From: Mycobacterium sp. JS623
GTDB taxonomy: Bacteria; Actinomycetota; Actinomycetes; Mycobacteriales; Mycobacteriaceae
NCBI RefSeq assembly: GCF_000328565.1
Contig: NC_019966.1
Coordinates: 992,001-1,056,000 of the forward strand
Direction of reading: 5' to 3'
Length of the DNA: 64,000 bases
Shown: positions 57,831 through 64,000 of the stretch, piece after piece
Numbering within the stretch: the stretch's first letter is position 1
Layout of the letters: each line of letters opens with the position of its first letter
Notes under the pieces: generated by a model
Databases searched by the model: none
Told to the model about the DNA's origin: nothing
What the model saw: the letters and a program-made list of their open reading frames with translations, nothing else
Translations under genes and position numbers: made by a program

Positions 57831-58175
57831 TTACTGGCCCCAGTTGAAGCAGCCGACACCGGGTACGCAGCCGCCACCGCCCCACGGGCCGCCGTGACCG
57901 CACACACCCTCGGCGGTACAACCGCCGCCCCCAAGCGGGCCGCCGCTGCCACACGTTCCATCGGTAGTACAGCCGCTGCCGCCGCCGGCGTCGCCGCTGC
58001 CGCAGATGCCGTTGTAGCAGCCGTCGCCGCCGGGGCTTTCGGGTGCAAATTGAGTGATCGAGGTGCTCGTGATCGCCGCGATGGACTCTGCGGCAGCCAC
58101 CGGTGCGGCGGCGATCGCCGTCGCGGCGGCACCCGCCATGACCAGCGGGGCGAGGAATTTCAGTTTCGCCATCAT
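57831..58175 (-). CDS. Secreted Gly/Cys-rich repeat protein
   Basis: 114-aa exported protein. The signal peptide ends near VAAAES (about residue 29). The mature part is built of four repeats of the form C-x4/5-C followed by a Gly-rich spacer: CYNGIC, CTTDGTC, CTAEGVC, CVPGVGC, with G-S/H-GGPxGGGG between. Eight Cys in four close pairs suggest four disulfide-stapled loops or metal ligands. It ends CFNWGQ. I know no characterised family. It overlaps no gene and faces the rplO terminator. Confidence 0.78.
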   Translation of the reverse strand: MMAKLKFLAPLVMAGAAATAIAAAPVAAAESIAAITSTSITQFAPESPGGDGCYNGICGSGDAGGGSGCTTDGTCGSGGPLGGGGCTAEGVCGHGGPWGGGGCVPGVGCFNWGQ

Positions 58176-58237
58176 GACTCCGGTTTACCACCAAGATCAC
58201 AAACTAAAAACAGCTAATTTTCAGCAAAAGCTGTGCA

Positions 58238-59170
58238 TCAGCTGAGCTGCGGAATCACTTCCGCAGCAAGCCGTTCCATCTGCTCGCGATCCTCTGCTAC
58301 GCCCTCACCGACCGGGTTGAGCAGGATCATCTCCGCGCCGGCCTCGATCACCGCGCGTAGCCCGCGAACCATGTCGGCGGCGGTGCCGTACACCGGAACG
58401 GCTGCGAAATCGATGCCTGGCAAGTCGCCGTAGATGCGGTGCAACCCGGCGAGCACCCGCTCGCGGGCGCGCGCCGCGTCGTCGTCGATGGTCAGGTACA
58501 CCCGCTTGGCAATTCTGAATTGGGTTGGGTCCTTGCCCTGGTCGTCGAGTTCGCGGTGGACAACCTTGACCGCCTCTGCAAAGTTGGCCGTCGTCGACGA
58601 GCCGGCGCCCATGAACGCGTCGCCGAGGCGCACGGCGCGGGCAACGGCCTTTGGGGCGCTGCCGCCAAACCACAGCGGCGGGTGCGGGCGCTGTATCGGC
58701 TTGGGCTGAATCGGCAGGCCGTCCACATCGCGGAAGCGACCGTGAAACGTCACCGTCGGCTCGTCGGACCAGGCCGCCTCCATCAACTCGAGGCCCTCCG
58801 TGAAATACCGGACGAAGGTGGCCTTCTCGACGCCGAACGCGGGAAACGGCCGGAAGTTGCCGCCATGGCCGACGCCGACGTCGAGTCGGCCATGGCTGAG
58901 CTGATCGACCGCGGTGATGGCAGATGCGAGCTGCAGCGGATCGTGCAGGGAGGTGATGAGCACGGCCACGCCCAGTCGCAGGCGAGTGGTGTGCGCCGCC
59001 GCCCAGGACAACAACTCCAGCGGCGCGAGAGACGGTGCGGGACCGACGATTTGCTCGAGCGTCCAGCCGCCTTCGAACCCGAGCTCTTCTGCCCGCTTGA
59101 GATAACTGCTTGCGCCCTCTGCGTCGAAGCCGTCCGCTGCGCGCTGGGGAATCGAAATCGAGAACCTCAC
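58238..59170 (-). CDS. LLM class (F420-dependent type) oxidoreductase
   Basis: 310-aa luciferase-like TIM-barrel flavin/F420 enzyme. SISIPQRA at the N-terminus, RLRLGVAVLITSLHDPLQLAS (positions 62-82), DQLSHGRLDVGVGHGG and PLWFGGSAPKAVARAVRLGDAF (positions 166-187) are family blocks. GTG 59170 is chosen over the longer ORF because a TACGTT -10 box lies 6 nt before it (leaderless). F420 use is usual for mycobacterial members, but FMN is possible. Substrate unknown. It ends at 58238, leaving a 62-nt gap to the secreted protein start. Confidence 0.88.
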   Translation of the reverse strand: MRFSISIPQRAADGFDAEGASSYLKRAEELGFEGGWTLEQIVGPAPSLAPLELLSWAAAHTTRLRLGVAVLITSLHDPLQLASAITAVDQLSHGRLDVGVGHGGNFRPFPAFGVEKATFVRYFTEGLELMEAAWSDEPTVTFHGRFRDVDGLPIQPKPIQRPHPPLWFGGSAPKAVARAVRLGDAFMGAGSSTTANFAEAVKVVHRELDDQGKDPTQFRIAKRVYLTIDDDAARARERVLAGLHRIYGDLPGIDFAAVPVYGTAADMVRGLRAVIEAGAEMILLNPVGEGVAEDREQMERLAAEVIPQLS

Positions 59171-59187
59171 ACATCTAACGTAGGCGT
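59171..59187. promoter_or_regulatory. 17-bp divergent leaderless promoter pair
   Basis: Plus strand: TAACGT (59176-59181), 6 nt, GTG 59188. Minus strand: TACGTT (59182-59177), 6 nt, GTG 59170. Both -10 boxes overlap and both genes appear to start at their transcription start. Confidence 0.6.
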
Positions 59188-59538
59188 GTGGCCGACATAG
59201 TCGAGCGCTATCTGCGCGCAATCGCATCGCAGCAGTGGGGTGTCGTCGACGAATGCATTGCCGACGACATCGTTCGAGTCGGGCCGTACGGGGACCGCTA
59301 CGCGGGACGTGCCGACTACCTGGCCTTCATCGCCGACCTGATGCCGAGGCTCGAGGGCTACGCCATGGAGTTGCACAGGGTGACGTATGCGAGCGATGCG
59401 CTGGCGTTCGTCGAGCTCAGCGAGACCGTGGAACTCGACGGCAAGCCAATGCTCACCCCGGAAGTGCTCGTCTTCGGGCTCGACGGCGACGGGCGTATCG
59501 CGCGGGTAGATATCTACATCCAGACGCAGGCGGGCTAG
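59188..59538 (+). CDS. SnoaL-like (NTF2-fold) protein
   Basis: 116-aa SnoaL/NTF2-like protein: VERYLRAIASQQWGVVDECIADD, GRADYLAFIADLMPRLEGYAMELH (given by position) and strand LAFVELSETVEL. GTG start 59188, preceded at 6 nt by TAACGT, so leaderless. Similar in size to the SnoaL protein at 37848 but clearly diverged. Function unknown; 26 nt before sppA. Confidence 0.78.
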   Translation: MADIVERYLRAIASQQWGVVDECIADDIVRVGPYGDRYAGRADYLAFIADLMPRLEGYAMELHRVTYASDALAFVELSETVELDGKPMLTPEVLVFGLDGDGRIARVDIYIQTQAG

Positions 59539-59564
59539 CACCTCGGTATCGGTACGCTCAAATC

Positions 59565-61361
59565 ATGTTTGCTTTCCTGTCCGGCATCCCCGGCACCGAC
59601 GAACTCCGCCAACTGGCCAGGCGGGTGGATACCGCTCGGCACCACGGTGTTCCCGGCGGGTGTGTGCTCGAACTGGATCTGCAGGCGGTGCCACACGAAA
59701 CGGGTGGGTTCGATCCGCTCGCGATGATCGCCAGTGGCGGCAAGCCTCTTCTGTTGCGCGAAGCCGTTGCAGCCATTCACCGCGCAACCGAGGACCCGCG
59801 CGTGGCTGGCCTTATTGCCCGCGTGCAGATTCCCGCGGCTGCGGCTGGTCCGGTGCAGGAACTGCGCGACGCCATCACCGCCTTCAGTGACGTCAAGCCA
59901 TCGCTGGCATGGGCCGAGACGTTTCCCGGCACGTTGTCGTACTACCTGGCGTCGGCGTTCCGCGAGGTGTGGATGCAGCCGTCGGGCACCGTCGGGCTTG
60001 TCGGCTTCGCCACCAACGCGCTGTTCCTGCGCGACGCACTCGACAAGGCGGGCATTGAGGCGCAATTCATTGCCAAGGGCGAATACAAGTCCGCGGCAAA
60101 CCTTTTCACCCAGGACCGCTACACCGACGCGCACCGCGAAGCCGACGGCCGGTTGATCGAGAGCCTGCACGGCCAGGTGTTACAGGCGGTCGCGGCGTCC
60201 CGCCATCTGGAGCCCGCTGAGGTCGACGCACTCGCCGACAAGGCGCCGCTGCTACGCGACGACGCCGTCACCGGACGGTTGATCGACCGCATCGGCTTCC
60301 GTGACGAGGCCTACGCGCGTATCAGCGAACTCGTTGGTGCGCGCGGCATTTCGCCCGAAACCGGAGATGCGGACTCCGACGACGCGCCACCACGGCTCTT
60401 CCTGTCGCGGTATGCGCGCGCCACGGCGTCGCGGCCGATGCCGCCAACACCGTCGATCCCGGGTCGCAAGACAAAGCCGAAGATCGCCGTCGTCACGCTG
60501 CACGGCCCGATCGTCAGCGGCCGGGGCGGACCTCAGCTGTTGCCGTTTGGCGGCTCGAACGCTGGCGGTGACACCATCGCCGCGGCCTTGCGCGAGGCTG
60601 CCGCCGATGACTCGGTGTCGGCGATCGTGCTTCGGGTGGACAGCCCCGGCGGCTCGGTCACGGGCTCGGAAACCATTTGGCGCGAGGTGAATCGGGTCCG
60701 TGACGGTGGCACCCCGGTGGTCGCATCGATGGGTGCCGTTGCGGCTTCCGGCGGGTATTACGTGTCGATGTCGGCCGACGCGATTGTCGCGAACCCGGGA
60801 ACCATCACCGGCTCGATCGGAGTGGTCACCGGCAAGCTGGTGGCCCGCGAGCTCAAGGACCGCCTTGGCGTCGGGTCCGATTCGGTGCGCACCAACCCCA
60901 ATGCCGACGCGTGGTCGATCAACCAGCCGTTCACCGACGAGCAGCATGCACACGTCGAGGCCGAGGCCGACTTGTTCTACACCGACTTCGTCGAGCGGGT
61001 GGCGAAGGGCAGGAAGATGACCGTCGAGGCCGTCGACGCAATCGCGCGTGGCCGGGTATGGACGGGTGCCGATGCGCTGGAGCGCGGCCTGGTCGACGAG
61101 CTCGGCGGGTTGCGCACGGCGATCACCCGTGCCAAGGTGCTGGCCGGTCTCGAGCCCGACGCCGAGGTCCGTGTGGTGGGCTATCCCGGTTCGTCGCTGA
61201 TGGACCTGCTGCGGCCCAAGGCGTCGTCGCAACCCGGGGCCGCGTCGCTGCCGGATGCACTCGGCGCGCTGGTGGGCCGCTCGGTGGCCGGGGTGCTCGC
61301 CCAGGCCGAGCAATCGTTGACCGGCGTCAGCGCGCTTTGGCTCGGCGAATACCGCTTCTGA
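59565..61361 (+). CDS. sppA: Signal peptide peptidase SppA (67K type)
   Basis: 598-aa membrane-bound Ser/Lys protease of the S49 family that degrades cleaved signal peptides. The catalytic Lys is Lys175 (GEYKSAANLF) in the first half, the nucleophile Ser395 (GAVAASGGYYVSM) in the second. DSPGGS and the double-repeat architecture are standard. There is no obvious N-terminal membrane helix, unlike E. coli SppA. ATG 59565 lies 6 nt after TACGCT, i.e. leaderless. The position after the spc operon matches Rv0724. Confidence 0.93.
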   Translation: MFAFLSGIPGTDELRQLARRVDTARHHGVPGGCVLELDLQAVPHETGGFDPLAMIASGGKPLLLREAVAAIHRATEDPRVAGLIARVQIPAAAAGPVQELRDAITAFSDVKPSLAWAETFPGTLSYYLASAFREVWMQPSGTVGLVGFATNALFLRDALDKAGIEAQFIAKGEYKSAANLFTQDRYTDAHREADGRLIESLHGQVLQAVAASRHLEPAEVDALADKAPLLRDDAVTGRLIDRIGFRDEAYARISELVGARGISPETGDADSDDAPPRLFLSRYARATASRPMPPTPSIPGRKTKPKIAVVTLHGPIVSGRGGPQLLPFGGSNAGGDTIAAALREAAADDSVSAIVLRVDSPGGSVTGSETIWREVNRVRDGGTPVVASMGAVAASGGYYVSMSADAIVANPGTITGSIGVVTGKLVARELKDRLGVGSDSVRTNPNADAWSINQPFTDEQHAHVEAEADLFYTDFVERVAKGRKMTVEAVDAIARGRVWTGADALERGLVDELGGLRTAITRAKVLAGLEPDAEVRVVGYPGSSLMDLLRPKASSQPGAASLPDALGALVGRSVAGVLAQAEQSLTGVSALWLGEYRF

Positions 61362-61389
61362 CGCACACCGAATAGGCCAGCCTGAAGGC

Positions 61390-62154
61390 ATGGCTTTTTC
61401 GGCGGCCGGCAAACGGGTGCTCATCACGGGCGCCTCGTCGGGGGTGGGTGCCGCGCTGGCTCGCGCACTTGCCGCGGACGGGGCGGTCGTCGGGCTGATC
61501 GCCCGTCGGGAGGGACGACTCGCCGAGGTGCTTGCGGACTGTCAGAAGGCGTCGCCGGCCACGCGGATGTGGGTCGCCGACCTGGCCGATGACGCCGGTC
61601 GCTTGGGACTGCAGGCGTGGGATGCACTCGGCGGGATCGATGTATTGGTCAACAATGCGGCAGTGCCCAAGCGCCGGGCGATTTCGGCGTTGACGCCTGC
61701 TGAGGTCGAGGCTGTCATGCAGGTGAACTTCTTCGCCCCGATGAGGTTGACCCTGGCGGTGCTGCCACGAATGCTCGAGCGGGGTTCGGGGATGATCGTG
61801 AACGTGTCGAGCGTCGGCGGTCGGCTCGGAATCATCCATGAATCCGCCTACTGTGCAAGCAAATTCGCGTTGTGCGGGTGGAGTGAGTCGCTGGCCGTGG
61901 ACCTACACGCCACGGGCCTCACGGTGAAGCTGATCGAGCCTGGCCCCGTCGACACCGAGATATGGGACCAACCCGACAACGACGATCCGATTTACGACGG
62001 TCCCAAGTTCAGCCCCGATGAGGTTGCCGTCGGGATCATCGCCGCGCTGGGTAGCGACGGGTTTGAGCATTACGTCCCGGACATGAAGGCGGTGGTCGAC
62101 CTGAAGAACGCCGATATCGACACCTACATCGCCGGAGCGGCGGGCATGGCATGA
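61390..62154 (+). CDS. Short-chain dehydrogenase/reductase
   Basis: 254-aa SDR with TGASSGVGAALARALAADG, NNAAVPKRR, and catalytic YCASK (Tyr ~158); the Ser is in VNVSSVGG. Substrate pocket shape cannot be judged. GAAGG precedes the ATG. It overlaps the next dehydrogenase by 4 nt (ATGA), so the two oxidoreductases probably work in one pathway. Confidence 0.9.
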   Translation: MAFSAAGKRVLITGASSGVGAALARALAADGAVVGLIARREGRLAEVLADCQKASPATRMWVADLADDAGRLGLQAWDALGGIDVLVNNAAVPKRRAISALTPAEVEAVMQVNFFAPMRLTLAVLPRMLERGSGMIVNVSSVGGRLGIIHESAYCASKFALCGWSESLAVDLHATGLTVKLIEPGPVDTEIWDQPDNDDPIYDGPKFSPDEVAVGIIAALGSDGFEHYVPDMKAVVDLKNADIDTYIAGAAGMA

Positions 62155-63362
62155 AGGCATTGGTCTTTGGTGTTCCGCCTGAACCGGTCGAGGTGCCCGA
62201 CGCCCTGGCGCGATCGCCGGTCGGTTTGCGCGATGTGCCGGATCCTGTTCCGCTGCATGATGATTGGGCGATCACCCGACCGCGGCTGACCGGCATCTGC
62301 GGCTCGGACTCCAAGCAGATCCTGCTGGACTTCGGCGAGGGCGACGCCGACAACGCGTTAGCGGCCTTCTGTTCGTTCCCGCAAGTGATGGGTCATGAGG
62401 TCGTCGCCGATGTGGTTGCGCTGGGTGCCGCGGCACGTGGACTGGAGATCGGGCAGCGCGTCGTGCTCAACCCGTGGCTGTCATGTGGTCCGCGTGGCAT
62501 GCAACCTCCTTGTCCGGCATGCGAAGTCGGCGACTACAGCCTCTGCTGGAGCTTCACGGACGGCGACATCAAGCCGGGCATCCACACCGGGGTGTCCGCC
62601 GATGTGACCGGCGGCTACGCCGAATTGATGCCCGCCCACGACAGCATGTTGTTCGCGGTGCCGGATTCGGTGCCCGACGAGGTCGCGGTGTTCGCCGACC
62701 CGTTCTCGGTGTCGTTGCATGCGATCACTCGACATCCGCCGCCGCCGTCGGGCCGCGTCGTCGTCTACGGGGTGGGCTCGCTGGGGCTGTGTGCGCTCGC
62801 GGTGCTGCGGGCGCTGTATCCGCAGGTGGCGGTCGCGGTGGTGGCGCGGTTCGACGCTCAGGCGGCATTGGCGCGCCGGATGGGCGCGGACCTCGTCCTC
62901 GCTCACGAACCACGCTTGGCGCTTGTCGAAGAACTCGCGGCATGGGGTGGTGGCCGGCTGCGGCAGCCGTTGCAAGGTCTGCCGATGGCGTATCCCGGCG
63001 CGGTCGACGTCGTCTACGACACGGTTGGCAAGCCGGAGACGTTCGAGGTCGGAGTGCGCGTGCTCAAGGCGCGGGGAACGCTGGTGAAAATGGGCGTACA
63101 TGCGCCAGGCCGGTGGGAGTGGAGCCCGTTGTATTTCAAGGAGATCAGCTGGGTGGGCTCCAACGCGTTCGGCGTCGAGGAGGTCGAAGGCAAGCGTCAG
63201 CATGCGATCGAGCACTATCTGGATCTGGTCGTCGATGGTCGAGTTGACTTGCGTCCCATGCTGACTCACACGTTCCGGCTAGAGCAGTGGCGCGAGGCGT
63301 TCCTTGCAATCGCGAATCAGGGGGAGAGTCGTGCAGTGAAGGTGGCCATCGACTTCCGCTAA
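62151..63362 (+). CDS. Zinc-dependent alcohol dehydrogenase (MDR family)
   Basis: 403-aa medium-chain dehydrogenase. Catalytic zinc ligands in GICGSDSKQ (Cys) and MGHEVVADV (His/Glu); structural-zinc-like Cys cluster at CGPRGMQPPCPACEVGDYSLC (positions 108-127). Coenzyme fold VVVYGVGSLGLCALAVLRAL. Start overlaps the upstream SDR stop. Likely an NAD(P)-dependent alcohol or polyol dehydrogenase; substrate unknown. Confidence 0.9.
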   Translation: MKALVFGVPPEPVEVPDALARSPVGLRDVPDPVPLHDDWAITRPRLTGICGSDSKQILLDFGEGDADNALAAFCSFPQVMGHEVVADVVALGAAARGLEIGQRVVLNPWLSCGPRGMQPPCPACEVGDYSLCWSFTDGDIKPGIHTGVSADVTGGYAELMPAHDSMLFAVPDSVPDEVAVFADPFSVSLHAITRHPPPPSGRVVVYGVGSLGLCALAVLRALYPQVAVAVVARFDAQAALARRMGADLVLAHEPRLALVEELAAWGGGRLRQPLQGLPMAYPGAVDVVYDTVGKPETFEVGVRVLKARGTLVKMGVHAPGRWEWSPLYFKEISWVGSNAFGVEEVEGKRQHAIEHYLDLVVDGRVDLRPMLTHTFRLEQWREAFLAIANQGESRAVKVAIDFR

Positions 63363-63488
63363 GCCGAGCGGTGCAGGTCAGAATTTGCGTAGTGAAGGGC
63401 CGCCGTATACGGGTTTTCGCTGATGTTTGGGACCCGCGGCCTCCGCAGGATGGCTAGCATGAGCGGAACTGACTGGAGCGACGTAGTC

Positions 63489-64000
63489 ATGAGCGAGCTG
63501 CCGACCGGAACGGTGACGTTGCTGCTCGCCGATGTCGAAGGCTCGACCCGGTTGTGGGAAACACAGCCCGATGAGATGACCGCCGCCATTGCACGCCTCG
63601 ACCGCGTACTGGCCGATCTAATCGCCGCCCACGACGGAGTACGACCGGTTGAACAGGGGGAGGGCGATAGTTTCGTGCTCGCGTTCGCCCGAGCGAGCGA
63701 CGCGGTCGCGTGTGCGTTGGAATTGCAACAGAGCCCGCTGACACCGCTCCGGCTGCGTATCGGCGTGCACACCGGAGAGGTACGCCTACGCGACGAGGGC
63801 AACTACATCGGTCCCGCGATCAACAGGACCGCGCGGCTACGCGATCTCGCTCACGGTGGCCAGAGTGTGCTCTCGGGCACTGTTGAGGATTTGGTCGTCG
63901 ACTCGCTCCCGGCCGATGCGTGGTTGACCGATCTTGGTACACACGCCCTTCGCGACTTGCCACGGCCTGAACGGGTTGTGCAGCTGTGCCATCCCGATCT
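63489..64000 (+). CDS. Adenylate cyclase-type regulator (3' partial)
   Basis: N-terminal class-III nucleotidyl cyclase domain cut by the window edge (170 codons visible). Metal-binding LLLADVEGSTRLWE, then VEQGEGDSFVLAFARASDA, IGVHTGEV, and GPAINRTARLRDLAHGGQ. This is the class-III catalytic core found at the front of long mycobacterial ATPase/LuxR-type regulators. An in-frame ATG at 63459 is an alternative start. It probably continues into an ATPase and LuxR HTH region outside the window, which I infer only from the family. The 126-bp gap before it holds no gene. Confidence 0.85.
   Translation, partial: MSELPTGTVTLLLADVEGSTRLWETQPDEMTAAIARLDRVLADLIAAHDGVRPVEQGEGDSFVLAFARASDAVACALELQQSPLTPLRLRIGVHTGEVRLRDEGNYIGPAINRTARLRDLAHGGQSVLSGTVEDLVVDSLPADAWLTDLGTHALRDLPRPERVVQLCHPD

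Overview
The window is high-GC actinobacterial DNA, almost certainly from a non-tuberculous mycobacterium (Mycolicibacterium/Mycobacterium type). Four things point there. The str, S10 and spc ribosomal operons lie within 64 kb with mycobacterium-style tails on L22 and S3. A complete mycofactocin (mft) locus is present. Many genes start with GTG, several with leaderless promoter geometry. The gene order largely follows, from memory, the Rv0672-Rv0725 stretch of M. tuberculosis. No rRNA, tRNA, CRISPR array or complete insertion sequence was seen.

Layout. (1) 1-6430: acyl-CoA dehydrogenase (5' end outside the window), two enoyl-CoA hydratase-like genes and a PaaX-type regulator, then a surface block of two DUF3060 and two DUF3558-like proteins and a TetR regulator. 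The mmpS5-mmpL5 block expected here from the M. tuberculosis order is absent. (2) 6560-11350: str operon rpsL-rpsG-fusA-tuf. It is preceded by a 32-bp tandem repeat and interrupted after fusA by an 81-bp tandem repeat that triplicates the last fusA codons. (3) 11485-22110: accessory region with a secreted cutinase, an MFS pump, a SHOCT-domain membrane protein, an arcD remnant, arginine deiminase (arcA), a mycofactocin-coupled SDR behind a KstR-like operator, and an arginine/ornithine operon (ddaH-rocD-rocE-USP) divergent from an Lrp/AsnC regulator. (4) 22168-32618: ferredoxin-reductase-like flavoprotein, an ECF sigma factor overlapping a three-domain VOC protein, then mftR and mftA-mftG. (5) 32511-38207: MFS pump/TetR pair, cytochrome P450, lipoprotein carboxylesterase and a SnoaL-like protein. 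(6) 38596-44507: S10 operon rpsJ to rpsQ. (7) 44524-53279: inserts between the S10 and spc operons, namely a zwf-type gene, TetR/DUF2306 pair, arylsulfatase with its formylglycine-generating enzyme, a lipoprotein, an SDR and a DMT-like membrane protein. (8) 53368-57827: spc operon rplN to rplO. (9) 57831-64000: Cys/Gly-rich secreted protein, F420-type oxidoreductase, SnoaL protein, sppA, SDR, zinc alcohol dehydrogenase and the start of an adenylate cyclase-type regulator.

How the genes fit together. The ribosomal genes form three operons, each with a recognisable promoter and terminator. The mft genes make and decorate the redox cofactor mycofactocin; the upstream SDR is of the type that needs it, and MftG is the enzyme thought to re-oxidise it. 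The arginine module (deiminase, DDAH-like hydrolase, ornithine aminotransferase, permease) sits on both sides of that SDR. Regulators are often divergent from their likely targets with clear inverted repeats between them (34200-34235, 46912-46945). Functional statements rest on motif and family recognition by eye; no database search was run.
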